In this document: positions 31,648 through 39,537 of the stretch, piece after piece | Position numbering within the stretch: the stretch's first letter is position 1 | How the letters are laid out: each line of letters starts with the position of its first letter | The notes under the pieces: model-generated | Database searches by the model: none | What the model was told of the DNA's origin: nothing | Seen by the model: the letters and a program-made list of their open reading frames with translations, nothing else | Origin: Streptomyces sp. ATexAB-D23 | Lineage (GTDB): Bacteria > Actinomycetota > Actinomycetes > Streptomycetales > Streptomycetaceae | Direction: 5' to 3' | DNA length: 64,000 nucleotides | Assembly: GCF_000373645.1 (NCBI RefSeq) | Contig: NZ_KB892079.1 | Location: 186,001-250,000, forward strand | Translations under genes and position numbers: made by a program

Positions 31648-33005
31648 ACGAGCACCACGTCCTGAACCCGGCGACCGGGGAGGTCGTCGCCACCGTCCCG
31701 GCCACCACCCCGGCCGGCGTGCACACCGCCATCACCCGCGCCGTCGCCGCCCAGCGCACCTGGGCCGCGCTCGCCCCCGCCGACCGGGCCCGGCTGCTGC
31801 GCCGCTTCGCCGCCGCCGTCGACTCCCGCACCGAGGAGCTGGCCCGTCTGGAGGTCACGGAGGCCGGACACACCATCAACAACGCCCGCTGGGAGGCGGG
31901 CAACGTCCGCGACCTGCTCGACTTCGCCGCCGGGGGAGTGGAACGGCTCAGCGGCCGGCAGATCCCCGTCCCCGGCGGCATCGACCTCACCTTCCTGGAA
32001 CCCCTCGGTGTCGTCGGCGTGATCGCACCCTGGAACTTCCCCCTGCCGATCGCCGCCTGGGGCACCGCCCCCGCCCTCGCCGCCGGCAACGCCGTCGTCC
32101 TCAAACCCGCCGAGACGACCCCGCTCACCGCTCTCAGGCTCGCCGAGATCGCCCTGGAGGCGGGCCTGCCCGAACACCTCTTCCAGGTCCTGCCCGGCGC
32201 GGGCGACGAGGCCGGCAACGCCCTGGTCGAACACCCCGACGTCGCCAAGATCGTCTTCACCGGCTCCACCCGCACCGGCAAGCGGATCATGGCCAAGTGC
32301 GCCGAGAGCCTGAAGCGGTTCACCCTCGAACTCGGAGGCAAGAGCCCCAACATCGTCTTCGCCGACGCCGACATCGAGGCCGCGGCCGCCGCCGCACCCC
32401 TCTCCTTCCTGGACAACGCGGGCCAGGACTGCTGCGCCCGCACCCGCATCCTCGTCCAGCGCTCCGCGTACGACCGCTTCCTGGAACTCCTCGCCCCCGC
32501 CGTCGCGTCGGTCGTCGTCGGCGACCCCGCCGACGAGAAGACCCGGATGGGCCCGCTCATCTCCCGTACCCAGCTGGAACGGGTACGCGGTTACGTCCCC
32601 GAGGGCGCCGCCGCGATCCGGGGAAGCGCCCCCGAGGGGCCCGGCTTCTGGTTCCCGCCGACCGTCCTCACCGACACCCCCGCCGACGCTCCCGTCGCCA
32701 CCGACGAGGTCTTCGGACCCGTCGCCGTGGTGCTGCCCTTCGAGGACGAGGCGGACGCCGTGCGGCTCGCCAACGCCACCGAGTACGGCCTCGCCGGCTC
32801 GCTCTGGACGCGGGACGTGGGGCGCGCCCTGCGCGTCGCCCAGGCCGTCAGGGCGGGCAACCTCTCCGTCAACTCCCATGCCGCGGTGCGCTACTGGACC
32901 CCGTTCGGCGGGTTCAAGCAGTCCGGCATCGGCCGCGAACTCGGGCCCGACGCCCTCGCCGCCTTCACCGAGACCAAGAACGTCTTCCTCAGTACGGAGG
33001 CCTGA
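31641..33005 (+). CDS. NAD(P)-dependent aldehyde dehydrogenase
   Basis: 454 residues. Conserved ALDH motifs include VIAPWNFPLPIAAWG (coenzyme), FTLELGGKSPNIVF (general-base Glu) and DNAGQDCCARTRILV (catalytic Cys, two adjacent cysteines). It is similar to gamma-glutamyl-aminobutyraldehyde or betaine-type aldehyde dehydrogenases. Start GTG 31641 with TGTGAGGC upstream. It lies 48 bp after the GlnA4-like gene and 8 bp before the SDR gene and should oxidise the aldehyde formed from the gamma-glutamylated amine. Confidence 0.9.
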   Translation: MIHEHHVLNPATGEVVATVPATTPAGVHTAITRAVAAQRTWAALAPADRARLLRRFAAAVDSRTEELARLEVTEAGHTINNARWEAGNVRDLLDFAAGGVERLSGRQIPVPGGIDLTFLEPLGVVGVIAPWNFPLPIAAWGTAPALAAGNAVVLKPAETTPLTALRLAEIALEAGLPEHLFQVLPGAGDEAGNALVEHPDVAKIVFTGSTRTGKRIMAKCAESLKRFTLELGGKSPNIVFADADIEAAAAAAPLSFLDNAGQDCCARTRILVQRSAYDRFLELLAPAVASVVVGDPADEKTRMGPLISRTQLERVRGYVPEGAAAIRGSAPEGPGFWFPPTVLTDTPADAPVATDEVFGPVAVVLPFEDEADAVRLANATEYGLAGSLWTRDVGRALRVAQAVRAGNLSVNSHAAVRYWTPFGGFKQSGIGRELGPDALAAFTETKNVFLSTEA

Positions 33006-33013
33006 ACCCCCCC

Positions 33014-33802
33014 ATGACCACGGACCACTCGATCATCTGCCGCCGCCTCGTCGGGCGCACCGCCGTCATCACCGGTGCCGGCAGCGGCATCGGCCTGGCC
33101 ACCGCCCACCGACTCGCCTCCGAAGGGGCCCACGTCGTCTGCGGCGACATCGACTCGGCGGCCGGCGAGGCGGCGGCCGAAGCGGTCGGCGGCACCTTCG
33201 TACCCGTCGACGTGACCGACCCCGGACAGGTCGCGGAGCTGTTCCGGACCGCCGACGACACCTACGGATCGGTCGACATCGCGTTCAACAACGCCGGCAT
33301 CTCGCCGCCCGACGACGACTCGATCCTCACCACAGGACTGGAGGCGTGGCAACGCGTCCAGGACGTCAACCTCACCTCCGTCTACCTCTGCTGCAAGGCG
33401 GCCCTGCCCTACATGCGCCGCCAGGGCCGCGGCTCCATCATCAACACCGCCTCCTTCGTGGCCCGGATGGGCGCCGCGACCTCCCAGATCTCGTACACCG
33501 CCTCCAAGGGCGGGGTGCTGGCGATGACCCGCGAGCTGGGCGTCCAGTTCGCCCGCGAGGGCATCCGCGTCAACGCGCTGTGCCCCGGACCCGTCAACAC
33601 CCCGCTGCTCCAGGAGCTGTTCGCCAAGGACCCGGAGCGCGCGGCCCGCCGGCTGGTGCACATCCCGCTCGGCCGCTTCGCCGAGGCGACCGAGATCGCC
33701 GCCGCTGTCGCCTTCCTGGCGAGCGACGACTCCTCGTTCGTCAACGCCACCGACTTCCTGGTCGACGGCGGCATCTCCGGCGCCTACGTCACACCCCTGT
33801 AG
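33014..33802 (+). CDS. Short-chain dehydrogenase/reductase
   Basis: 262 residues. Classical SDR signature: TGAGSGIG (nucleotide), NNAG, catalytic Ser in TASFVARMGAATS and YTASKGG (Tyr-x3-Lys). The C-terminus ends in DGGISGAYVTPL. ATG 33014 follows the aldehyde dehydrogenase stop by 8 bp without a good ribosome site, so translation may be coupled. In this operon it may act on an alcohol or keto intermediate of the amine-degradation route. Confidence 0.9.
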   Translation: MTTDHSIICRRLVGRTAVITGAGSGIGLATAHRLASEGAHVVCGDIDSAAGEAAAEAVGGTFVPVDVTDPGQVAELFRTADDTYGSVDIAFNNAGISPPDDDSILTTGLEAWQRVQDVNLTSVYLCCKAALPYMRRQGRGSIINTASFVARMGAATSQISYTASKGGVLAMTRELGVQFAREGIRVNALCPGPVNTPLLQELFAKDPERAARRLVHIPLGRFAEATEIAAAVAFLASDDSSFVNATDFLVDGGISGAYVTPL

Positions 33803-33830
33803 CCGGGTCCCCGCCGGGCATCGCCTCTTC

Positions 33831-33843
33831 TAGAGTGGGGCGA
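33831..33843 (+). promoter_or_regulatory. Putative leaderless promoter of the DUF2510 gene
   Basis: TAGAGT (33831-33836) is 6 bp before ATG 33843, with no ribosome site. The pattern is the same as at pafA and the lipid kinase gene. Confidence 0.45.
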
Positions 33844-34799
33844 TGAGCAACGCGACCCCGCCCGGCTGGTACCCGGACACGTCCGCGCCCGGCAGCGAAC
33901 GCTGGTGGGACGGGACGGCCTGGACCGCCCACATCCGCGCTGTCGCACCTGCCGCCGCCCCCGCCCCGCCGTACGCCGCGCACCTGCCGGCCGCCCCGGC
34001 GGGCGGCAGGGGCGGCGGCAGCGCGCGAGCCGTCGCGCTCGTGGCGGCCGGTGCGCTCGTCGTCGGCGCCTTCGTCACCGGGGCCGTCCTGCTCACCGGC
34101 GACGGCGGCGACGAAGACCCCGCGAGCCCGCAGGCCCACTCCACGCGGACACCCACCCGGACCGGCACGGACGACGCGGCCCCCGGCGACGAAAGCCCCT
34201 CCCCGGACGGCTCGCCCTCGGCGCAGGACCCCACGGTGCTCGTGGACCAGCTCAACGGCATCACCCTGCCCATCCCCGACGGCTGGGAGCGGCCGGAGCG
34301 CACCATCGGGGACGGCCTCCTCAGCATCCGCACCAAGGGCTCCTACGACTGCCCGGGGGCCTCCTCGTCCTTCTGCTACCACGGCACGGTCAGCACCCGG
34401 ACCCCGAGCGGCACCGACGCCACCACACCGCAGGCGCTCGCCAAGGAGGACATCGGCGAGGCCGCCGACCGCGCCTACGAGGAGGACTACGTCGGCCGTC
34501 GCATCCACGGCGGCATCACCTCGCACCGGCAGATCGCCGCGGGCGAGGTCGCCGTGGCCGGCCGCACCGGCTACTTCATCCGCTGGAAGGTCACCACCGC
34601 CAAGGGCCCCGGCGGCTACGTACAGTCGCTCGCCTTCCCCTCGGCCGTCGGCAGCGAGTCGCCCGTCATCGTCCGGTACGCCTTCGACGCCGGCCCCGAC
34701 GGACCGCCGCTCACGCTCATGGACACCCTGACCCGGGGCATCCGGCCGATCGGCGACAGCGCCACCGACGGCGGCGTCGGCAGCGCGATCGAACGGTAG
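33843..34799 (+). CDS. DUF2510-domain membrane protein
   Basis: 318 residues. N-terminal DUF2510 (PPGWYPDTSAPGSERWWDGTAWTAH, residues 6-32), an Ala/Pro-rich linker, one membrane helix (about 63-85, AVALVAAGALVVGAFVTGAV), a Thr/Ser/Asp-rich spacer and an extracytoplasmic domain (about 135-315) with a possible disulfide (CPGASSSFCY). DUF2510 is a short domain with two tryptophans that occurs in many actinobacterial membrane proteins. The extracellular part has no motif I can name. A leaderless promoter probably drives it. Confidence 0.82.
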   Translation: MSNATPPGWYPDTSAPGSERWWDGTAWTAHIRAVAPAAAPAPPYAAHLPAAPAGGRGGGSARAVALVAAGALVVGAFVTGAVLLTGDGGDEDPASPQAHSTRTPTRTGTDDAAPGDESPSPDGSPSAQDPTVLVDQLNGITLPIPDGWERPERTIGDGLLSIRTKGSYDCPGASSSFCYHGTVSTRTPSGTDATTPQALAKEDIGEAADRAYEEDYVGRRIHGGITSHRQIAAGEVAVAGRTGYFIRWKVTTAKGPGGYVQSLAFPSAVGSESPVIVRYAFDAGPDGPPLTLMDTLTRGIRPIGDSATDGGVGSAIER

Positions 34800-34807
34800 A
34801 ACGCGCC

Positions 34808-36010
34808 TCAGAGGAACGTGCGGCCCTCGCCCCGGTACGTCGGCACGGTCGCCGTCACCCGGTCGCCCTCGATCAGCCGCAACGCGTCGAACCGCTCGCA
34901 CAGCTCACCGGCCTTCGCGTGCCGGAACCACACCTTGTCGCCGATCAGCAGATCGTCGGCCGGGGCGCCCAGCAGCGGGGTCTGCACCTCACCGGGCCCC
35001 TCCTGCGGGTCGTAGCGCAGCCCCTCCGGCAGATACGGGACCGGCAGCCGGTCCGCCCCGGCCGCCCCCGACGCCGGGTAGCCGCCCCCGAGCACCGTCA
35101 CCACGCCGACCCCGGGCCGGCGCACCACGGGCTGCGCGAACAGCGCCGCCGGGCGCGCCGTGAACGAGGTGTAGTTGTCGAACAGGCGCGGCACGTAGAG
35201 GCCCGAACCGGCCGCGATCTCCGTCACGGCGTCCTCCGCCGCGGTGTGCTGCACGCTGCCGGTCCCGCCGCCGTTCACGAACTCCAGGTCCGGCGCCACG
35301 GCCCGCACCGCCCGCACCACCTCGGCCCGCCGGACCGCCAGCTCCTTGCGGGCCGTGGCCTGCATGAGCCGGATCGCCCGGGACCGCAGCGGCCGGCCCG
35401 CGACCGAGTCACCGACCCCCGCGATGTGCCCCTCGTACGCCATCAGCCCCACCAGCCGGAAGCCGGGCCGCCGCTCCACGGACCTGGCCAGCTCGGCCAG
35501 CTGGGCGGGGGAGCGCAGCGGCGAGCGCAGGGCCCCGATCCTGACCCGGCCGCCCAGCATCCGCAGCGAGGTGTCCAGCTCCAGGCAGACCCGGATCTCC
35601 TGGGTGCCGCCCGCCCGCGCCGCGTCGATAAGGTCCAGCTGGGCGTGGTCGTCCACCATCACCGTCACGGCGGCGGCGAGCTTCGGGTCGGCGGCCAGCT
35701 CCGCGTACGCCGGCCGGTCGGCGGAGGGGTACGCGAGCAGCACGTCCTCGAACCCGGCGCGCGCCAGCCACAGCGACTCCGCGAGCGTGAACGACATGAT
35801 CCCGGCGAACCCGGGCCGGGCCAGCACCCGTTCCAGCAGGGCCCGGCAGCGCACCGACTTGCTCGCCACGCGGATGGGCTTGCCGCCGGCGCGGCGCACG
35901 AGATCGTCGGCGTTGGCGTCGAACGCCTCCAGATCGACGACGGCCACGGGCGCGTCGAGATGTGCGGTGGCCCGGTCGTAGCGGGTCCGGTCAGTGGCAC
36001 GGGCAGTCAT
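34808..36010 (-). CDS. PLP-dependent alanine racemase/D-serine dehydratase-like enzyme
   Basis: 400 residues. Fold-type III N-terminal domain with the PLP lysine in RVASKSVRC (about Lys51) and HFxGG-like VNGGGTGSVQHT; C-terminal D-serine-dehydratase-like domain whose metal-ligand-type residues appear in KVWFRHAKAGELCERF. The overall plan matches D-threonine aldolase, D-serine dehydratase or the 'amino acid deaminase' family. It should act on D-amino acids in the cytoplasm. ATG 36010 is the start; a MITE-like repeat begins 37 bp upstream of it. Confidence 0.85.
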   Translation of the reverse strand: MTARATDRTRYDRATAHLDAPVAVVDLEAFDANADDLVRRAGGKPIRVASKSVRCRALLERVLARPGFAGIMSFTLAESLWLARAGFEDVLLAYPSADRPAYAELAADPKLAAAVTVMVDDHAQLDLIDAARAGGTQEIRVCLELDTSLRMLGGRVRIGALRSPLRSPAQLAELARSVERRPGFRLVGLMAYEGHIAGVGDSVAGRPLRSRAIRLMQATARKELAVRRAEVVRAVRAVAPDLEFVNGGGTGSVQHTAAEDAVTEIAAGSGLYVPRLFDNYTSFTARPAALFAQPVVRRPGVGVVTVLGGGYPASGAAGADRLPVPYLPEGLRYDPQEGPGEVQTPLLGAPADDLLIGDKVWFRHAKAGELCERFDALRLIEGDRVTATVPTYRGEGRTFL

Positions 36011-36358
36011 GGCCGCAGCTTGCCAGATGGTTGTACCGCTGGGTAAGGGCTGTCCCGCATTCCCTGGTGGATCAGCGCGCGGCGTCGGACGCGGTGCGTC
36101 GCAAGGCGGAGGGGCGTCCGCACAGTGGGTGTATTCGGGCGTTGCGGCAACGCGGCGAGGTGCCGTAGCCGGCGCCGTGCGCCCGCCAGGGATTGCGGGA
36201 CAGCCCCGAGGGGGACGATCCGCGCAGATCGTCCGGTGCCGGGCCGCCCGCTCCCACCTGGGGCGCCGCAGCCCGTAGAGTGACGCCCACGCGGCGAGCG
36301 GCGTCCCGTCCGGGCAAGGCGGGGTCCGTGCGCGGTACGGAACGGACCAGGGGGGCGG
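36011..36358. other. 348-bp intergenic region with MITE-like repeat
   Basis: This region between divergent genes contains the 160-bp MITE-like repeat, an 8-bp inverted repeat next to it (GGACGATC 36213-36220, GATCGTCC 36227-36234) and a -10-like TAGAGT at 36278-36283 pointing to the rightward gene. I see no further coding sequence. Confidence 0.6.
36047..36206. mobile_element. MITE-like element with 21-bp terminal inverted repeats
   Basis: Ends are GGGCTGTCCCGCATTCCCTGG (36047-36067) in the first 20 bases and its complement with one mismatch at 36186-36206. The 160-bp unit is non-coding. Similar GGGCTGTCCCGC-ended repeats are common in Streptomyces intergenic regions as far as I recall. It differs in sequence from the element at 28138 although both begin with a TGTCC core. 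Confidence 0.75.
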
Positions 36359-37285
36359 ATGAGTACCGAGGCGCAGCGCGCTCCCGTCCCGCCCCGCCCG
36401 ACCACCCCGCCGCGCCCCGCGAGCCCGCCGCCCCCGGCCCCGTACTTCCCCCCGACCTGGTATCCGGGCACGAGTGCTCCACCGCCCCCGACGGCCCCGC
36501 CGCTCCCCGGAAAGCCCCCCGCGCACTTCCGGCGTCCGTACCGGACCGTGGCCGCCGGCGTCTGCGCCGTGCTCGGTCTCGGGCTGATCGGCGGAGCCGC
36601 CACCGGCAGCTGGCTCATCAGCGACTCCACCGCCGACCCGGTCGCCCGCAGCGCCTACACCGTGGGCCGCGACGCCTGGCACAGCCTTCCCGTGGACACC
36701 CTCTTCCCCCGCACCCTCAAGGGGAACGGCGCCGGGCCCGGCGGGGCCGACCGGGTCTGGACCAGGCTCGCCGTCGCCCCGGACAGCGGCTGCGCCACCG
36801 CACTGGACCCCCTGCTGGCCAAGACGCTCCGCCCGGCCGGCTGCGCGCACGTGCTGCGCGCCACCTACACGGACGCGACGGCCAGCAGCGTCACCACCGT
36901 CGGGCTCGTCTTCACCGAGGGCGACACCGACGCGATGCGCGCCCTGAGCACCCGGTTCGCCGACGAGCACCTCGACCGGCGCGCCGACCTGCTGCCCCGC
37001 ACCTACCCCGTGGAGAACAGCCCCGCCGCCGCGTTCGGCAACCGGCAGCGCGCCAGCTGGTCCGTGCGGGTGCTGAGCGAGCTGCCCGTCGTCGTCTACT
37101 CCGTGTCCGGGTTCGCCGACGGGCGCGTGACCGCCTCGCCCCAGCCCGCCGACCGGGCCGTGGCGTCGGGCGCCACGACCGCCGCCGCGCAGGCCGGACT
37201 CGGGCACGAGGCCAAGGGCGTGGCCGACCGCGTCGAGCGCGCCCTGCGCACCAACATCGCCGACCTCACGGAGAAGCCGGAATGA
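36359..37285 (+). CDS. Proline-rich single-pass membrane protein
   Basis: 308 residues. Residues 1-60 are strongly Pro-rich and presumably cytoplasmic, followed by one membrane helix (about 64-86, RTVAAGVCAVLGLGLIGGAA) and an extracytoplasmic domain of about 215 residues with two cysteines near 135 and 152. Family not recognised. Its stop overlaps the ATG of the subtilisin-like protease gene (ATGA at 37282), so the two are coupled and probably work together at the cell surface, perhaps as substrate or regulator. The upstream TAGAGT may be the promoter. Confidence 0.78.
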   Translation: MSTEAQRAPVPPRPTTPPRPASPPPPAPYFPPTWYPGTSAPPPPTAPPLPGKPPAHFRRPYRTVAAGVCAVLGLGLIGGAATGSWLISDSTADPVARSAYTVGRDAWHSLPVDTLFPRTLKGNGAGPGGADRVWTRLAVAPDSGCATALDPLLAKTLRPAGCAHVLRATYTDATASSVTTVGLVFTEGDTDAMRALSTRFADEHLDRRADLLPRTYPVENSPAAAFGNRQRASWSVRVLSELPVVVYSVSGFADGRVTASPQPADRAVASGATTAAAQAGLGHEAKGVADRVERALRTNIADLTEKPE

Positions 37286-38472
37286 CCCGCCGCGCCCGCC
37301 GCCGCTTCCTCGGCGCCCTCTGCGCGGCCACCGCCTTCGCGCTGCTGCCCGCCGCCCCGGCCGCCGCGGACACCATCCGGGCCCAGCAGTGGGGCCTGGA
37401 CGCCCTGCACACCGACCGGGCCTGGCAGACCACCCGCGGCAAGGGCGTCACCGTCGCCGTCGTCGACACCGGGGTCGACGGCAGCCTGCCCGACCTGGCC
37501 GGCCAGGTCCTGGCCGGCAAGGACATGATCGGCTTCGGCGCGGTCCGCGGCGACAAGGCCTGGGCCCGGCACGGCACCGCCATGGCCGGGATCATCGCGG
37601 GCCGGGGCCACGGCGAGGGCCGCGCCGACGGTGTGCTCGGCATCGCTCCCGAGGCGAGGATCCTGCCGGTGCGCGTCATCCTCGAAGCGAGCGACCCGGC
37701 CCGCGCCGAGGCCCGCAGGACCCGGGGCACGGCACTCGCCGACGGCATCCGCTGGGCCGCCGACCACGGGGCCGACGTCATCAACCTCTCCCTGGGCGAC
37801 GACAGCGAGTCCGCACACCCCGAGCCCGGCGAGGACGCCGCCGTCCAGTACGCGCTGAAGAAGGGCGCCGTCGTCGTCGCCTCGGCCGGCAACGGGGGGG
37901 AGAAGGGCGACCACATCTCGTACCCCGCCGCCTACCCCGGAGTGATCGCGGCCGCCGCCGTGGACCGGTACGGCACCCACGCCTCGTTCTCCACCCGCCG
38001 CTGGTACGCCACCGTGAGCGCACCCGGCGACGACATCGTCGTACCGGCCCCCGACCGCAAGTACTACGTGGAGTGGGGCACCTCGGCGGCCGCCGCGTTC
38101 GTCTCCGGGGCGGTGGCCCTCGTCAGGTCCGCCCACCCCGGGCTCTCGCCCGCGCAGATCAAGAAGCTCCTCACGGACACCGCGCGCGACGCCCCCGCCT
38201 CCGGCCGCGACGACGCGCGCGGCTACGGGATCGTCGATCCGGCGGCGGCCATCGAGGCGGGCGCCGCCCTGCGTCCCGCCGACGCGGGCACCGACACCGC
38301 CGGCTACCGCAAGCGGTACTTCGGCACCGGACCCACGCCCGAGCCCGAGGACGACGGACCGGCCGGCTGGCTCGCCCCGGCGGCCGGCGGCCTCGGGGTG
38401 CTCCTGCTCGCGGGAGCCGTGGTGCTGTGGCGCGGGCGCGACGGCCGCTCCCCGTTCGCCCGGCGCCGCTGA
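37282..38472 (+). CDS. Mycosin-like S8 serine protease (membrane-anchored)
   Basis: 396 residues. Signal peptide (RRRFLGALCAATAFALLPAAPAAA; cleavage near 28), subtilisin domain with catalytic Asp in VAVVDTGVDG, His in WARHGTAMAGIIAG and Ser in WGTSAAAAFVSG, then a C-terminal membrane helix (GLGVLLLAGAVVLW) and a short basic tail. This is the layout of MycP mycosins of type VII secretion. No ESX genes are visible here; instead it is translationally coupled to the proline-rich membrane protein, so it may be a stand-alone surface protease. Confidence 0.9.
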   Translation: MTRRARRRFLGALCAATAFALLPAAPAAADTIRAQQWGLDALHTDRAWQTTRGKGVTVAVVDTGVDGSLPDLAGQVLAGKDMIGFGAVRGDKAWARHGTAMAGIIAGRGHGEGRADGVLGIAPEARILPVRVILEASDPARAEARRTRGTALADGIRWAADHGADVINLSLGDDSESAHPEPGEDAAVQYALKKGAVVVASAGNGGEKGDHISYPAAYPGVIAAAAVDRYGTHASFSTRRWYATVSAPGDDIVVPAPDRKYYVEWGTSAAAAFVSGAVALVRSAHPGLSPAQIKKLLTDTARDAPASGRDDARGYGIVDPAAAIEAGAALRPADAGTDTAGYRKRYFGTGPTPEPEDDGPAGWLAPAAGGLGVLLLAGAVVLWRGRDGRSPFARRR

Positions 38473-38480
38473 CCCCGCCC

Positions 38481-39401
38481 TCACCGCGCGGCCTTCAGCA
38501 CCTCCACGGCCGCCTTCGCCGCTGACTCGACCAGCGAGATGCCTGCCTCCTTGGTCTGCCGGCCGTCACAGAGCACCGCCACCAGGTAGGTGTGCCCGTC
38601 CGCCGTCACCCGGCCGATGCTGTTGACGTTCCACAGCCCGGTGGCGGAACGCGGCATCCAGCCGTTCTTCAGCGCCCAGCTCTCGCCCGCGGCCGACACG
38701 CCCCACTGCTGGTCGGCCTCCACCTGGGACATCAGCCCCCGCACATAGGCCCGGGACGCGTCGCTGAGTTCCGCGTCCGCCTCCGTACCGAACACCGCCC
38801 CCAGCAGCGTCAGCTGGTCGGCAGCCGTGGTCCTGGTCAGCCCCCACGCCTGCGCGGCGGTCGTGGCCGTCAGCCCCAGCCGCTCGTTCGCGGCGTCGAG
38901 CCCGGCCGCCCCGCCGACCGCCGCCAGCAGCGCGGTCGCGGAGTCGTTGTCGCTCTTCTCGATCATCGCGGCCGCCCGCGCGCGCTCGGCCGCGGTCAGC
39001 TCGCGCCCCTCGTCCTGCGCCCGCAGCAGCAGCGCCGCCAGGATGTCCACCTTGACGATGCTCGCCGTGTCGTACGCCGCCTTCCCGCCCCCGTACACCG
39101 CACGCGCCCCGCTCCCGCTGTCCAGCACCGCGACCGAGAGCGCCGCCCCGGGCGCCGTGCCCAGCAGCGGTGCCACGGCCCCCGCCAGCTCCGCGTCCAG
39201 ATCCACCACCGGCTCCTCACTCGCCTCCGCGGACGCCGGCGACGAGGCTGGCGACGCCGACGATACGGAGGCGACGGCGGCCGGCGCCCGGTCCGGCGAG
39301 CGACCCACGAGGTACGTGCCCGTCGCGGCCGACGCGGCCAGCACGACGGTGGCCGCCAGGGAGACGGGCAGGGCGGATCGGCGCACGCGGTGTCGGGGCA
39401 T
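38481..39401 (-). CDS. Secreted beta-lactamase-fold serine hydrolase
   Basis: 306 residues. N-terminal membrane segment or signal (about 10-32), a low-complexity Ser/Ala linker (about 40-65), then a class A beta-lactamase-like domain. The SxxK motif (TASIVKVDIL) and SDN (KSDNDSATAL) are intact. The KTG triad is replaced by KNG (ALKNGWMP), and the class A Glu166 omega loop is not evident. It may be a peptidase or DD-carboxypeptidase relative rather than a resistance enzyme. ATG 39401 lies 13 bp from a 49-bp palindrome. Confidence 0.82.
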   Translation of the reverse strand: MPRHRVRRSALPVSLAATVVLAASAATGTYLVGRSPDRAPAAVASVSSASPASSPASAEASEEPVVDLDAELAGAVAPLLGTAPGAALSVAVLDSGSGARAVYGGGKAAYDTASIVKVDILAALLLRAQDEGRELTAAERARAAAMIEKSDNDSATALLAAVGGAAGLDAANERLGLTATTAAQAWGLTRTTAADQLTLLGAVFGTEADAELSDASRAYVRGLMSQVEADQQWGVSAAGESWALKNGWMPRSATGLWNVNSIGRVTADGHTYLVAVLCDGRQTKEAGISLVESAAKAAVEVLKAAR

Positions 39402-39413
39402 GGTCCGGACGCC

Positions 39414-39462
39414 AGTGCCGTGGCAGCCAAGGTTTGCGGCAAACCTTGGCTGCCACGGCACT
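39414..39462. promoter_or_regulatory. 49-bp perfect palindrome
   Basis: Two 24-bp arms (39414-39437 and 39439-39462) are exact inverted repeats around a single central G (39438). It lies between the leftward serine hydrolase (start 39401) and the rightward SseB gene (start 39537). It could be a cruciform or dimeric operator or, on transcription, a very stable hairpin in the leader of the hydrolase mRNA. It has no T-tract. Confidence 0.75.
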
Positions 39463-39524
39463 AGGAACCGAGGCTGAGAACAGGCTGGGCCCCACCTGTC
39501 GGCGGGATGGGAATGACCAGGCAC

Positions 39525-39537
39525 TACGCTCGCCCTG
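39525..39537 (+). promoter_or_regulatory. Putative leaderless promoter of the sseB-like gene
   Basis: TACGCT (39525-39530) lies 6 bp before GTG 39537 and no ribosome site precedes that GTG, which supports it as the start over the upstream ATGs at 39507 and 39513. Confidence 0.45.

Noticed and set aside
30099..32879. 926-codon open frame on the minus strand
   Set aside because: Antisense to the GlnA4-like and aldehyde dehydrogenase genes; composition is low complexity.
38481..39401. Antibiotic-resistance beta-lactamase
   Set aside because: KTG is KNG and the Glu166 loop is not evident; only SxxK and SDN remain, so a resistance function is not supported.
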